From: UBA1557 sp041675185
GTDB taxonomy: Bacteria; Patescibacteriota; Patescibacteriia; Magasanikbacterales; UBA922
Length of the DNA stretch: 40,130 nucleotides
Assembly (NCBI GenBank): GCA_041675185.1
Contig: JBAYUH010000008.1
Location: 1-40,130 of the forward strand
Direction: 5' to 3'
The position numbers were made by a program, and so were the translations under genes. Positions 14,708 to 23,645 of the stretch are shown here, piece after piece. The notes under the pieces were generated by a model, which had not been told where the DNA came from, searched no databases, and saw only the letters and a list, made by a program, of their open reading frames with translations. How positions within the stretch are numbered: the first letter of the stretch is position 1; every line of letters begins with the position of its first letter.

Positions 14708-15250
14708 ATGAAGATTTTCTTTCAAAAAAGGCTAAATAGACAGGTTTTTGAGGTATCTATCACTTTGGTTGTTATCTTATCTTTCTTTGTAAATACGCTA
14801 TTACCACAGATTGCAGAGGCTCAACCTAGCTATTTTTCTACTATTTCTAATATTTTTGCACAAGAAAGTGTTATTTTGTCTGAAAATGTAAATAGTGGCT
14901 TTCCTGATATGGATGAAGCTGAACCTAGACGTGTAGTGTTTTCTGTTATGACAGCCTATTCTAGTGAAGCAGCTCAAACTGATAATACACCTTGTATTCC
15001 TGCTGACTTTAGCTATAATTTATGTGAACATTATGAACAAGATGGTGAACAAAATACTATAGCTACCAACTTTTTGCCTATGGGTACCAAAGTTCGTTTT
15101 CCAGACTTATATGGTGACAAAGTCTTTGTGGTTCGTGATCGTATGAATGCTAGATATGGTAATGGAAGAGGTGATATTTGGATGCCTACCAAAGCCGAAG
15201 CAAAAATTTTTGGTGTAAAAAGAGTAAAGATGGAGATATTTTATAGATAA
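14708..15250 (+). CDS. Secreted 3D-domain (double-psi beta-barrel) cell-wall protein
   Basis: A 180-residue protein with an N-terminal signal peptide (basic start, then VSITLVVILSFFVNTLLPQIAEA, likely cleaved after AEA). The C-terminal half carries the 3D fold named for three aspartates: TAYSSEAAQTD, IATNFLPMGTKVRFPDLYGDKVFVVRDRMN and the GDIWMPTKAEAKIFG end. 3D domains occur in lytic transglycosylase-like enzymes such as MltA and Firmicute stationary-phase hydrolases, so peptidoglycan remodelling is likely. No separate wall-binding domain is present. It lies between two other wall enzymes and has its own promoter at 14584-14612; a terminator follows at 15288-15312. Confidence 0.85.
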   Translation: MKIFFQKRLNRQVFEVSITLVVILSFFVNTLLPQIAEAQPSYFSTISNIFAQESVILSENVNSGFPDMDEAEPRRVVFSVMTAYSSEAAQTDNTPCIPADFSYNLCEHYEQDGEQNTIATNFLPMGTKVRFPDLYGDKVFVVRDRMNARYGNGRGDIWMPTKAEAKIFGVKRVKMEIFYR

Positions 15251-15287
15251 AAAGGCTTGAAAGGCTGGAAAGGCCAGAAAGGCTAAA
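15250..15287. repeat. Short GGCC/AAGG spacer repeat (inverted relative to 11637)
   Basis: AAAGGCTTGAAAGGCTGG followed by AAAGGCCAGAAAGGC. It shares its words with the minus-strand reading of 11637-11673. Confidence 0.5.
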
Positions 15288-15316
15288 AAAGCAACCTTTG
15301 TGAGGTTGCTTTTGTA
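15288..15316 (+). terminator. Intrinsic terminator after the 3D-domain gene
   Basis: AAAGCAACCT and AGGTTGCTTT form a 10-bp stem with loop TTGTG, followed by T-rich sequence. Confidence 0.8.
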
Positions 15317-15336
15317 TATTTTCAATTGAGACACCA

Positions 15337-15378
15337 CTGCCTTACCGCTTGGCTACGGTACCATGTTTATTCTTTTTA
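15337..15378. repeat. Tandem partial copy of the tRNA-Cys 5' region
   Basis: 42 bp identical to 15447-15488: the 5' part of the tRNA gene (minus strand) plus its upstream flank, placed 110 bp away on the 3' side of the intact tRNA. It lacks the anticodon and T arms and cannot be a tRNA. Confidence 0.85.
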
Positions 15379-15401
15379 TATGATGTTTGGTTTTTTTATT
15401 G

Positions 15402-15472
15402 AGGTACCGGCGAGAATCGAACTCACGATAGAGGTTTTGCAGACCCCTGCCTTACCGCTTGGCTACGGTACC
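15402..15472 (-). tRNA. tRNA-Cys (anticodon GCA)
   Basis: On the minus strand the acceptor GGTACCG pairs with CGGTACC. The anticodon loop is CTGCAAA with anticodon GCA, and the T arm contains GTTCGATT. About 71 nt; the 3' CCA is not encoded. The 5' part is duplicated at 15337-15378. Confidence 0.93.
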
Positions 15473-15577
15473 ATGTTTATTCTTTTTAGCAAAGCAGTGT
15501 AAGCTGAGCCAAAATCTTTTAATTTGTAGTACTTAGCCATAATAACACATCTTTTTATTATTTTCAAGGGTTATACA

Positions 15578-15606
15578 TTGAAAAAAAAGACGTTTTGTCA
15601 TATAAT
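15578..15606 (+). promoter_or_regulatory. Promoter of the M23 peptidase gene
   Basis: TTGAAA (15578-15583), 17-bp spacer, TATAAT (15601-15606), 12 bp before the ATG at 15618, so the leader is very short or the message nearly leaderless. Confidence 0.65.
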
Positions 15607-15617
15607 AAATCTTACTT

Positions 15618-16985
15618 ATGGATAAGAAGTTTTACAAAATTTTTTTGTATTTCTTGAAAGGCTTGATTTATTTTAAAAGAGCTATTTTTTGGTTGCTTGG
15701 TTTTGTGTGGAAATTTTTATTATTTATCAATAATATTTACAAATCTAGTCTAGGGTTTGTTCTTTTTAGGGCATTTTTTTATATTAAAAAATATTTGAAT
15801 AAACTAAAGTTTTTTCAACAAGAAAGTAAAATAGAATTTTTTGGTAGAAGAGGAACATTGCAAATTTTATTTTTTGTGGTGTTTTTTATTATCATGATTC
15901 CACATACTCAATTGTATACGAAAACTTTTGGAGAGGTTTCTGGTAAAAAGTCTTTGTTGTATCAAGTGATAGGACATGGCAATCAAGATTTTACAGAAGA
16001 AGATGTTTTGACATTAAATACAGTAACACCAAATATTACAAATAATAAAGATTGGAAAGCAGGAAGTGTTTCATTAGAAGATTTGAAAGGGTCTGCTAAT
16101 CAGAACAATACCTCTGGTGATTTGAGTAGTGTTTCCGTAGGTGGTACTGCTGTTACCAAACCTACTATAATACCAAGTTCAGGCGGAACACAAACAGTAA
16201 AAACAAATAGCACAGAAATTATAAACTATACTGTCCAAGTTGGAGATGTAATAGGGGAGATTGCCAAACGATTTAATATTAATATCAATACAATTTTGTG
16301 GGCAAACGATTTGACAGCACATTCATATATCAAACCAAACCAAACTTTGGTGATTTTACCGCTAGATGGTGTAGCACACAAAGTGGCTAAAGGTGATACT
16401 GTTTCAAAAATTGCTAAATTGTATGATGCTGATGCTACACAAATAGTAAAATTTAATAAATTAGAAGAAGACGGTGCAGATATTGTAGTCGGGGAGACAC
16501 TTATAATTCCAGATGGAGAAAAGCCAACTCCAAAAGTAGTGCCAAATTTGATAGCTACTCGCCCTTCATCATTTAATAAAGTTGTGCCAGTATCTTCGGT
16601 TTTAGCTCCGGCTGGATCAGGTTATTTGTGGCCGACTGATGCCAAAATTATCACACAATATTTTGGTTTGACTCACAATGCACTCGATATTGCTGCTCCA
16701 ATCGGTACTAGAATTTATGCTATCAAAGCTGGCACAGTGATTACTGCACAATGTGGTTGGAATGGTGGTTATGGTTGTTATATAAAGATTGATCATGGTA
16801 ATGGTATTATTTCTTTGTATGGACATAACTCAAAATTATTAGTTAATGTTGGGGATTATGTAGTACAAGGACAAAATATTTCTCTTATGGGTTCTACTGG
16901 ACATTCTACTGGTCCTCATGTTCATTTTGAAATACGTGTAAATGGTAAGAATGTAAACCCACTTTCTTATGTGAGAAAACCTTAA
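15618..16985 (+). CDS. LysM and M23 metallopeptidase-domain cell-wall protein
   Basis: A 455-residue protein anchored by a membrane helix (~77-95, LQILFFVVFFIIMIP) after an unusually long basic, aromatic N-terminus that may add a second hydrophobic segment. Two LysM domains bind glycan (~198-243, INYTVQVGDVIGEIAKRFNI; ~250-298, HKVAKGDTVSKIAKLY). The C-terminal M23 zinc peptidase (~340-455) keeps HNALDIAAPIGT (first metal His and Asp), LYGH and GPHVHFEIR (HxH), so it should be active. It likely cleaves peptidoglycan cross-links. Neighbouring PBP and 3D-domain genes make this an envelope cluster. The family is often called NlpD/EnvC-like. Confidence 0.93.
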   Translation: MDKKFYKIFLYFLKGLIYFKRAIFWLLGFVWKFLLFINNIYKSSLGFVLFRAFFYIKKYLNKLKFFQQESKIEFFGRRGTLQILFFVVFFIIMIPHTQLYTKTFGEVSGKKSLLYQVIGHGNQDFTEEDVLTLNTVTPNITNNKDWKAGSVSLEDLKGSANQNNTSGDLSSVSVGGTAVTKPTIIPSSGGTQTVKTNSTEIINYTVQVGDVIGEIAKRFNININTILWANDLTAHSYIKPNQTLVILPLDGVAHKVAKGDTVSKIAKLYDADATQIVKFNKLEEDGADIVVGETLIIPDGEKPTPKVVPNLIATRPSSFNKVVPVSSVLAPAGSGYLWPTDAKIITQYFGLTHNALDIAAPIGTRIYAIKAGTVITAQCGWNGGYGCYIKIDHGNGIISLYGHNSKLLVNVGDYVVQGQNISLMGSTGHSTGPHVHFEIRVNGKNVNPLSYVRKP

Positions 16986-17022
16986 TAGTTCACAGTTCGG
17001 AGTTTTTATTTCATAGAAAACA

Positions 17023-17053
17023 AAAATCACTCTTATTTAAGAGTGATTTTTTT
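17023..17053. terminator. Bidirectional intrinsic terminator
   Basis: AAAAATCACTCTT and AAGAGTGATTTTT form a 13-bp stem around ATTT. It lies between the convergent M23 (plus) and Nudix (minus) genes. Confidence 0.85.
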
Positions 17054-17059
17054 AAAAGT

Positions 17060-17506
17060 TTATCTTAGTATTGTTAAAAAATCTAGACTAATACCTTTAT
17101 TATTCAAGTAATCATTTATTGCTAATAACATATAATGACTTCTTAGTTTGTGAAGTTCTTCTAGTTTTTTTATTTCTTCTGCTGAAAGAAATATTACTTC
17201 AGGGTGTTGTACACTAATTTCTATTTTTCCTGAAATAATTTCTGATAAAAAACAAAATACTGTTGTGTTGGAATCTTCAGAAGAAGCTGGTCTTTGATAA
17301 ATACCAATTAATTTTGTTGGTTTTACATTTAATCCTGTTTCTTCTTGGGCTTCTCTCATGGCGCCTTCTATTAGACTTTCGCCAAATTCTAATTTTCCAC
17401 CTGGAAAACTATATCTATTTTTGGCTATATCTTTTGCTTCTTTGGCAAGTAGAATTTTATTATCTTTTATAATTATATTTGAGCAGACGACATTTACAAT
17501 GGACAT
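17060..17506 (-). CDS. Nudix hydrolase
   Basis: 148 residues with a complete Nudix box (~36-58: GKLEFGESLIEGAMREAQEETGL), the metal-binding helix that hydrolyses nucleoside-diphosphate-linked substrates. It starts MSIVNVVCSNIIIKDNKILL, the usual first strand pair. The substrate cannot be read from the sequence; mutagenic nucleotides and ADP-ribose-type compounds are common for this size. The gene is alone on the minus strand, convergent with the M23 gene and divergent from the lamin-tail gene. Confidence 0.92.
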   Translation of the reverse strand: MSIVNVVCSNIIIKDNKILLAKEAKDIAKNRYSFPGGKLEFGESLIEGAMREAQEETGLNVKPTKLIGIYQRPASSEDSNTTVFCFLSEIISGKIEISVQHPEVIFLSAEEIKKLEELHKLRSHYMLLAINDYLNNKGISLDFLTILR

Positions 17507-17636
17507 ATATATAAGTTTAAAAATATAAATTTAGTATAACATAATAGTGCAGAAAAACAATTTATTTATTTTATTTTTAATTTTTTTATGTTATAATAAT
17601 TTCAAATTTATAAATTATTTTTTTAAAAAGGCAGAT

Positions 17637-20600
17637 ATGAAAAGAATATATTTTCTGAGTTTAGGATCTTTTGTTTTTTTTGTAACAGCACTCTTTATGA
17701 GTGTTTTTTTGTTTAAAAATTTTGCACACAGTGCTAATGAAGACATTGTTATCACAGAAATTTGTCCGACTGGTTGTGCTGATAGTGGATATCAATGGGT
17801 AGAAATTTATAATAAAGGTAGTGAAGATATAGATTTGTCTGGTTGGAAATTTTGGGAAGGAAGTACTAATCATAGTTTAGATATTAGTTCCAAAAGTATC
17901 CAACAAACTTTTGTCTTAGCTTCTCATACTTATGCTGTAATCACACAAAATGATTTGATTTTTTTTGAAATTTATCCTGATTTTTCTGCTTTGGTTTTGG
18001 ACAGCTCATGGAGTGTTTTGAATAAAAGTGGTGAAGAAATTGGTTTGAAAACAAGTAGTGGCTCTAGTGATTTTATAGAAAAATTTAGTTATATTGGAAT
18101 ACAAAATAATAATTCTTTGGAAAGAAAAGATTTGGAAGTTTCTGCTACAGAAGGAAGTAATTGGCAAGAAAATCCAAATGGCAATAGTGTCGGACAAAAA
18201 AATTATTGGTCAGTGGCTGGCGATGAAAATCAGAATAATAAACCAGTTGCCAAAATAGTTGTCAGTGACACGGAATTTGGTGTTGGAGGAAGTATAAATT
18301 TTGATGGTAGTCAGTCAAATGATAGTGATGGACAAATAGTAAGCTTTGTTTGGTTTTTGGATGATAACATGTTTTCTACTAGTTCACATTTTGACTATAC
18401 ATTTCAAAATATTGGGCAATATAAAATCAAATTACAAGTGACAGATGATAAAGGTGAAATTGGAATTGATAATCTAGCCTTAAATATTGTAGACCAAACA
18501 ACAAAAGATTATTTGGGTATTGTGATAAATGAATTTGTGAGTGATCCTATTTTGGATGAAAAAGAATGGATAGAAATTTACAATAATTCTACTTCTACTG
18601 TGGATTTGCAAAATTGGGAATTGCATGAAGGTGATAAAACTAGCACCACAACTAAAAAGATTTTATCTTTAAATAATATTTTGGAAGCAAATAGTTTTTT
18701 GGTTATAACTTTGAGTTCAAGTAAATTGAATAATGATGGTGATCTGATTGCTCTTTATGATAATTTTGGAAGTTTGGTTGACATTGTTCGTTATGGTAAT
18801 TGGGTAGATAATGATGATGAAAATACAGCTGACAATGCTCCTGCAACTTCTGATCCAAACTCAGTTGCTAGAATTGTAGACGGACAAAATACAGGTAATA
18901 GCAAAAATGATTTTGCTATAACAACACAATCAACACCAGGAGAACCAAATATTATCAAAGCTGTGGTCACATCAGAGTCAAGTTCTGGTGGAGGTAGTGG
19001 TAGCTCATCACAAACACCAATTAAAATTTATAATCCTCGCGATGTTGTTATCAATGAGTTAGTATCAGATCCAAGCGATAATGAAGATGAATTTGTAGAA
19101 TTTTTCAATAATACATCTGAAAAAATTGATTTGACTGGGTGGAAATTGTCTGATGGTAGCGAGGCTGAGACGGTTTTGGATGGAGAAATCAGTGCAAAAA
19201 ATTTTTATATCGTAGAAAAACCAAAAGGCAGTCTCAATAATGCTGGGGATTTGGTTTTGTTGTCTGACCCTAGTGGTAAGGAAATTGATAAAGTAGTTTA
19301 TGGTACTTGGGATGATGGAAATATTTTTGATAATGCTTTGGTAGCTAATGATCCATATTCGCTTATTAGAAAAGTAGATGGTCAAGATGCTGATAATGAT
19401 TATTATGATTTTGTAATTACAAATACAATTACCAAAGGTAGTAAAAATATTTTTTCAATGAGTGGTGAAGATAAAAATACAAATGATAATTTTTCTTTGC
19501 AAACAGGAATTGTTATCAATGAAGTATATCCTAATCCACCAGGGAGCGACACAGAAGATGAATTTGTAGAAATTTTTAATCAAGGAAAAGAAACAATAGA
19601 TTTGAAAGATTGGCAATTGTCTGATTCAACAAAGAAGAAATATACTATTAAACAAGGTGTCTTGAAATCAGGAGATTATTTAGTTTTGAAAAGATCAATG
19701 ACAGATATTGCTTTGAATAATACTGGTGGAGATGAAGTAAAATTATATGCGCCAAATGGTTCGGTTGTGGATTTGGTAAGTTATCCTGGAAGTGCTTCAG
19801 AAAAACTGAGTTATGCTAAACAGGAAGATAGTACTTGGGTTTGGACAACCAAAATTACACCCGGAACAAAAAATATTGTAGAAGGAAAAAGTGCTGATCC
19901 AATTATTGCCATTGACGCTGACACAGAAGTAGCCGTCAATGAGTGGATAACCTTCGATGCTTCTGATACTGTTAGTCCAGACGGAAAAAAGTTGAATTTT
20001 GTTTGGGATTTTGCTGATGGTACTGATGATAGTGGTGCTAGTATAGAGCATAAGTTTGGACAAGAAGGTGTTTATAGTGTGGTTTTGGCAGTAGACGATG
20101 GTAAGAATAAGAGCCAAAAAGAAATAGTAGTAACTGTAAAATTAAGTAGTGATTTTGTCGGTGGTTATAATGGTGTCAGTAATGTTTCAGTCTTGAATAT
20201 TTCTGAAATTTTGCCAAACCCTGTTGGTTCGGACACGACTGAATTTGTTGAGTTGTATAATCCTAGTGACGAAGATGTGGATATCTCTGGTTTAAAATTG
20301 GATGATGAAGAGGGTGGTTCAAAAGCCTACACTTTTCCAGATAACACAGTTATCAAAGCAAAAGAATACAAAGTATTTGGAAGACAAGACACTAAATTAG
20401 CCTTCAATAATACGAGTGATTCAACGCGTATTTTGTATCCAGACGGAACAATTTTGACAGAAATTAGATTTGATGATGTGGTAGAAGGTGCTTCTTATAT
20501 TCGTGATAGCGAAGGTATTTGGGTTTGGACTAGCTTAGTTACACCAGGCCAAGTTAATATAGTTGATGAAAACACAGAAGTAAAAGGGATAAAGATCAAA

Positions 20601-21371
20601 AGTGCCAAAAGTAATTCTATCAAACAGATTATTGATACCACTTTGGAAAAAATTCGAGATGAAGATATTGGAGATTTGATAACTGTGACTGGGACTGTGG
20701 CAGTCGAACCAGGAGTATTGGGAACACAGTTTTTTTATATTATAAATAAAAATTCTGGTGTACAAGTATATATGTTCAACAAAGATTTTCCAAAATTACA
20801 AATAGGCGATGAGGTGGAAGTGGCTGGAGAAATTACTGAAACATCTGGTGAAACTAGAATTAAACTAAAAGAAAAAAAGGATATAAAAATATTGGGTCAT
20901 AGTGATTTGCCACAAGGAAAAATTTTGGAATTAGAAAATGTCGGAGAAGTCTACGAAGGAAATTTGATAAAAGTGAGTGGTGAGATTACTGAATTGAAAA
21001 GTTCTTATATGTATGTGGATGACGGAACTGAAGAAATAAAAGTTTATTTCAAGGCTGGTGCTGGTATAAAAAAAGATATTTTTCAAGAAGGAGATTTAGT
21101 GAATGTTACTGGTTTGTTGCATCAAGCAAAAACTGAGTATCAGCTTTTGCCACGTATGCAAAACGATATAACCAAAACTGGTGTAACACAAGATTTCGTT
21201 ACCAAACAAGAACAAGCCAAAGAACAGAACAACGCAGACATGGCTGAAAAATATTTAACAGCTACAGCTGGTGGGGTTACAGCTATATTTTTTGGTCTTT
21301 TTGTTAAGAGTAGTGGAGGGGCTGTTTTGATTAAAATTAAAAAAATAATAATGAAGATCTTTAAAAGATAA
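17637..21371 (+). CDS. Giant secreted lamin-tail/PKD/OB-fold surface protein
   Basis: From the ATG at 17637 the protein has 1244 residues; an in-frame extension back to 17547 is hydrophobic and precedes the natural signal peptide, so it is not used. A TATAAT lies at 17592-17597. After the signal (MKRIYFLSLGSFVFFVTALF) come five lamin-tail domains, each with an xVINExxP-type start and a WVEIYN/FVEFFN/FVELYN motif (from ~35, ~295, ~460, ~625, ~860). PKD domains sit after the first (~200-285) and fourth (~755-845). Two OB-like segments follow (~1010-1180), then a C-terminal membrane helix and basic tail. Likely a cell-surface adhesin or nucleic-acid-binding protein; lamin-tail/OB combinations occur beside secreted nucleases, but no nuclease domain is seen here. 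Confidence 0.85.
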   Translation: MKRIYFLSLGSFVFFVTALFMSVFLFKNFAHSANEDIVITEICPTGCADSGYQWVEIYNKGSEDIDLSGWKFWEGSTNHSLDISSKSIQQTFVLASHTYAVITQNDLIFFEIYPDFSALVLDSSWSVLNKSGEEIGLKTSSGSSDFIEKFSYIGIQNNNSLERKDLEVSATEGSNWQENPNGNSVGQKNYWSVAGDENQNNKPVAKIVVSDTEFGVGGSINFDGSQSNDSDGQIVSFVWFLDDNMFSTSSHFDYTFQNIGQYKIKLQVTDDKGEIGIDNLALNIVDQTTKDYLGIVINEFVSDPILDEKEWIEIYNNSTSTVDLQNWELHEGDKTSTTTKKILSLNNILEANSFLVITLSSSKLNNDGDLIALYDNFGSLVDIVRYGNWVDNDDENTADNAPATSDPNSVARIVDGQNTGNSKNDFAITTQSTPGEPNIIKAVVTSESSSGGGSGSSSQTPIKIYNPRDVVINELVSDPSDNEDEFVEFFNNTSEKIDLTGWKLSDGSEAETVLDGEISAKNFYIVEKPKGSLNNAGDLVLLSDPSGKEIDKVVYGTWDDGNIFDNALVANDPYSLIRKVDGQDADNDYYDFVITNTITKGSKNIFSMSGEDKNTNDNFSLQTGIVINEVYPNPPGSDTEDEFVEIFNQGKETIDLKDWQLSDSTKKKYTIKQGVLKSGDYLVLKRSMTDIALNNTGGDEVKLYAPNGSVVDLVSYPGSASEKLSYAKQEDSTWVWTTKITPGTKNIVEGKSADPIIAIDADTEVAVNEWITFDASDTVSPDGKKLNFVWDFADGTDDSGASIEHKFGQEGVYSVVLAVDDGKNKSQKEIVVTVKLSSDFVGGYNGVSNVSVLNISEILPNPVGSDTTEFVELYNPSDEDVDISGLKLDDEEGGSKAYTFPDNTVIKAKEYKVFGRQDTKLAFNNTSDSTRILYPDGTILTEIRFDDVVEGASYIRDSEGIWVWTSLVTPGQVNIVDENTEVKGIKIKSAKSNSIKQIIDTTLEKIRDEDIGDLITVTGTVAVEPGVLGTQFFYIINKNSGVQVYMFNKDFPKLQIGDEVEVAGEITETSGETRIKLKEKKDIKILGHSDLPQGKILELENVGEVYEGNLIKVSGEITELKSSYMYVDDGTEEIKVYFKAGAGIKKDIFQEGDLVNVTGLLHQAKTEYQLLPRMQNDITKTGVTQDFVTKQEQAKEQNNADMAEKYLTATAGGVTAIFFGLFVKSSGGAVLIKIKKIIMKIFKR

Positions 21372-21463
21372 GTTTTCTTTTTAGGTGTGTAAAATTCATA
21401 TAGAAAGTTTATCAATTTTTTGGTATAATATATTTATAACAAAATTCTTCTTAAGAAAAAAAT

Positions 21464-23164
21464 GTGATCAACAATATTTTTATCCAAATTTCAGTGTTAC
21501 TTGGAATTACAGTTTCCGTAGCTTTTTTGATGCGTGCTTTGCGCCAACCACTTCTCATTGCTTATTTGTTGGCAGGTATTATTGCTGGTCCAATGTTTTT
21601 GAATTTATTACAAAGTGGTGGACAGACTTTTGACACTTTAGCAGAATTTGGTGTTGTCTTGCTTTTGTTTGTAGTTGGTCTTAGTCTAAATATCCATCAC
21701 ATTAGAAATATTGGCAAGGTGGCTATAATAAGTGGATTGACTCAAATTACTTTTACAACTACTATAGGATTTTTGTTATTGTTGGCAATGAAATTTCCTT
21801 TTTCTTCGGCAATTTATTTGGCCATGGCACTTACATTTTCTAGCACCATTGTGATAGTAAAGCTTTTGAGTGAAAAGAAAGATACAGATAGTGTCTACGG
21901 GCGTTATACTATTGGGGTTATGGTGGTTCAAGACATTGTGGCTATTTTTATTATGATGGTTGTGACTTCTCTTGGCAAAGGAAATGATTTGTGGATGGAA
22001 ATAGGTACTCTAGTAGGAAAGATTTTTATTTTGATTGGTTTTGTAGGAATTGTAGCTCGTTATATTGTGCCAAAAATATTAGAACCAGTAGCTAAGTCAG
22101 GGGAATTTTTATTTATTTTTACAGTGACTTGGTGTTTTGGTATAGCCAGTCTACTTTATTGGCTAGGTTTTTCTCTAGAAATTGGGGCCATTATGGCAGG
22201 TCTTTCACTAGGCTCCTCACCTTATCATTCAGAGATAGCTAGTCGTATCAAGCCTTTGCGAGATTTTTTCATTGTAATTTTTTTTATAATTCTTGGTAGT
22301 GAAATGTCTCTAACTAATATTTCCAATATTTGGGGTATTGGTGTTGTCTTGTCTGTTTTTATTTTGGTTGGAAATCCTTTTATTTTGTATTTGGTCTTTC
22401 GCATGCTCAAGTTTACTCGTCGTAATAGTTTCTTGTCTGGAGTAACTGCTGCTCAAGTAAGTGAGTTTGGTTTTGTATTACTTATTGTCGGAAGAAATGC
22501 CAATCATATTGTTGGTACAGAATTAGAAATTTTTACATTAGTTGCTCTTATTACTATTTTTACATCTTCTTATATTATTACATACAATGATCAAGTTTTT
22601 GATTTTCTAAAACCTTTTTTTGCTTTGTTTGGTCCAGACAAGTGTAAGCAGATAGAAGAAAAAGAAGAATTGTACGACGCTTTTGTTTTTGGATATCATC
22701 GTATTGGTTGGAAAATTTGTGAAGCCTTGGCTGAAAAAAATATCAAATATGCTGTAGTAGACTATAATCCAGATGCTATCAAAAGATTGAAAGAACGAGG
22801 TATTACAGCTTTTTTTGGAGATGGTACAGATATTGAATTTTTGGAGTCTTTGTCTTTGGACAAAGCAAAAATAATTATTTCCACAATGCCAGAGCATGAA
22901 GATGAATTGATACTTTTCAAATATATTCGAAAATACAATAAGAAAGCTATTGTCATTGGTAATTTGTATCACAATACTTACTTGGATGATTTGTATGAAG
23001 CTGGAGCCAACTATGTAATGATGACACATTTGCTTGGTGGACAGTGGATTTCAGATGTTCTCAAAAATAGTCCTTGGACAGAAAAGACGTTTTTGGAATT
23101 ACGTAAGAGTCAAAAAGAAGAGATGAAATTAAGATTTACGTCTGGAGCTAACCATTTTAGTTAG
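21464..23164 (+). CDS. Kef-type cation/proton antiporter (CPA2) with TrkA-N domain
   Basis: A 566-residue membrane protein. About 12 hydrophobic helices fill residues 1-385 (for example LLIAYLLAGIIAGP, the conserved second-helix region, and ALTFSSTIVIVKLLSEK). A cytoplasmic nucleotide-binding TrkA-N domain (~402-520: DAFVFGYHRIGWKICEALAEK, VVDYNPDAIKRL, GDGTDIEFLESLSLDKA) follows. It should exchange K+ or Na+ for protons under nucleotide control. The start is GTG at 21464, since the ATG at 21462 is followed by TGA. A TATAAT at 21424-21429 may be its -10; the ribosome-binding site is weak. The TrkA-C domain is absent or degenerate. Confidence 0.92.
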   Translation: MINNIFIQISVLLGITVSVAFLMRALRQPLLIAYLLAGIIAGPMFLNLLQSGGQTFDTLAEFGVVLLLFVVGLSLNIHHIRNIGKVAIISGLTQITFTTTIGFLLLLAMKFPFSSAIYLAMALTFSSTIVIVKLLSEKKDTDSVYGRYTIGVMVVQDIVAIFIMMVVTSLGKGNDLWMEIGTLVGKIFILIGFVGIVARYIVPKILEPVAKSGEFLFIFTVTWCFGIASLLYWLGFSLEIGAIMAGLSLGSSPYHSEIASRIKPLRDFFIVIFFIILGSEMSLTNISNIWGIGVVLSVFILVGNPFILYLVFRMLKFTRRNSFLSGVTAAQVSEFGFVLLIVGRNANHIVGTELEIFTLVALITIFTSSYIITYNDQVFDFLKPFFALFGPDKCKQIEEKEELYDAFVFGYHRIGWKICEALAEKNIKYAVVDYNPDAIKRLKERGITAFFGDGTDIEFLESLSLDKAKIIISTMPEHEDELILFKYIRKYNKKAIVIGNLYHNTYLDDLYEAGANYVMMTHLLGGQWISDVLKNSPWTEKTFLELRKSQKEEMKLRFTSGANHFS

Positions 23165-23190
23165 TCTTGTGGAAAAGTAAGATACAAGTA

Positions 23191-23219
23191 TTGACTTTTT
23201 GTGGTATTATTGATATAAT
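23191..23219 (+). promoter_or_regulatory. Promoter of the tRNA cluster
   Basis: TTGACT (23191-23196), 17-bp spacer, TATAAT (23214-23219), about 90 bp before the first tRNA, all three of which are on the plus strand. Confidence 0.75.
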
Positions 23220-23310
23220 TTTCTCGTCTAAAATAATAGGTTAAAAGTTTTGTTGTAAGATTTGTTTTGGGTTATTTTCAAATAGATAAAATTCAAGTCT
23301 TAATAATAAT

Positions 23311-23383
23311 GGGCCAGTAGCTCATCTGGTAGAGCGCCGCCTTTGCAAGGCGGATGTGGCAGGTTCGAGTCCTGTCTGGTCCA
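23311..23383 (+). tRNA. tRNA-Ala (anticodon TGC)
   Basis: Acceptor GGGCCAG pairs with CTGGTCC (one G-U), anticodon loop CTTTGCAAG with TGC, T loop GTTCGAGTCC. CCA is not encoded. First of three co-directional tRNAs. Confidence 0.95.
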
Positions 23384-23418
23384 CTAGTTTTCGTCCATTG
23401 TTGGGCGCTTATTTTTAA

Positions 23419-23490
23419 GCCGAGGTAGCTCAGTGGTAGAGCAGTGGACTGAAAATCCTCGTGTCGGGAGTTCAATTCTCCCCCTCGGCA
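23419..23490 (+). tRNA. tRNA-Phe (anticodon GAA)
   Basis: Acceptor GCCGAGG pairs with CCTCGGC; anticodon loop CTGAAAA with GAA; T arm GAGTTCAATTCTC. CCA is not encoded. Confidence 0.95.
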
Positions 23491-23527
23491 CAGAGAGAAG
23501 TGAAAAAGTAAATAGTAAATAGTATTT

Positions 23528-23601
23528 CGGAGTGTAGCTCAGTTGGCTAGAGCATCTGGTTTGGGACCAGAGGGTCGAAGGTTCAAGTCCTTTCACTCCG
23601 A
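23528..23601 (+). tRNA. tRNA-Pro (anticodon TGG)
   Basis: Acceptor CGGAGTG pairs with CACTCCG; anticodon loop TTTGGGA with TGG; T arm GGTTCAAGTCC. The CGG start is typical of tRNA-Pro. CCA is not encoded. Confidence 0.95.
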
Positions 23602-23606
23602 CAAAA

Positions 23607-23643
23607 ACAAAAACTTTCTAATTGTAATTAGAAAGTTTTTGTT
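23607..23643. terminator. Bidirectional terminator between tRNA cluster and comM
   Basis: AAAACTTTCTAATT and AATTAGAAAGTTTT form a 14-bp stem with a GT centre, T-rich on both outer sides. It can serve both the tRNA operon (plus) and comM (minus). Confidence 0.85.
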
Positions 23644-23645
23644 TT

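Noticed and set aside
15337..15378. Second tRNA gene
   Set aside because: It contains only the 5' part of tRNA-Cys and cannot fold as a full tRNA.
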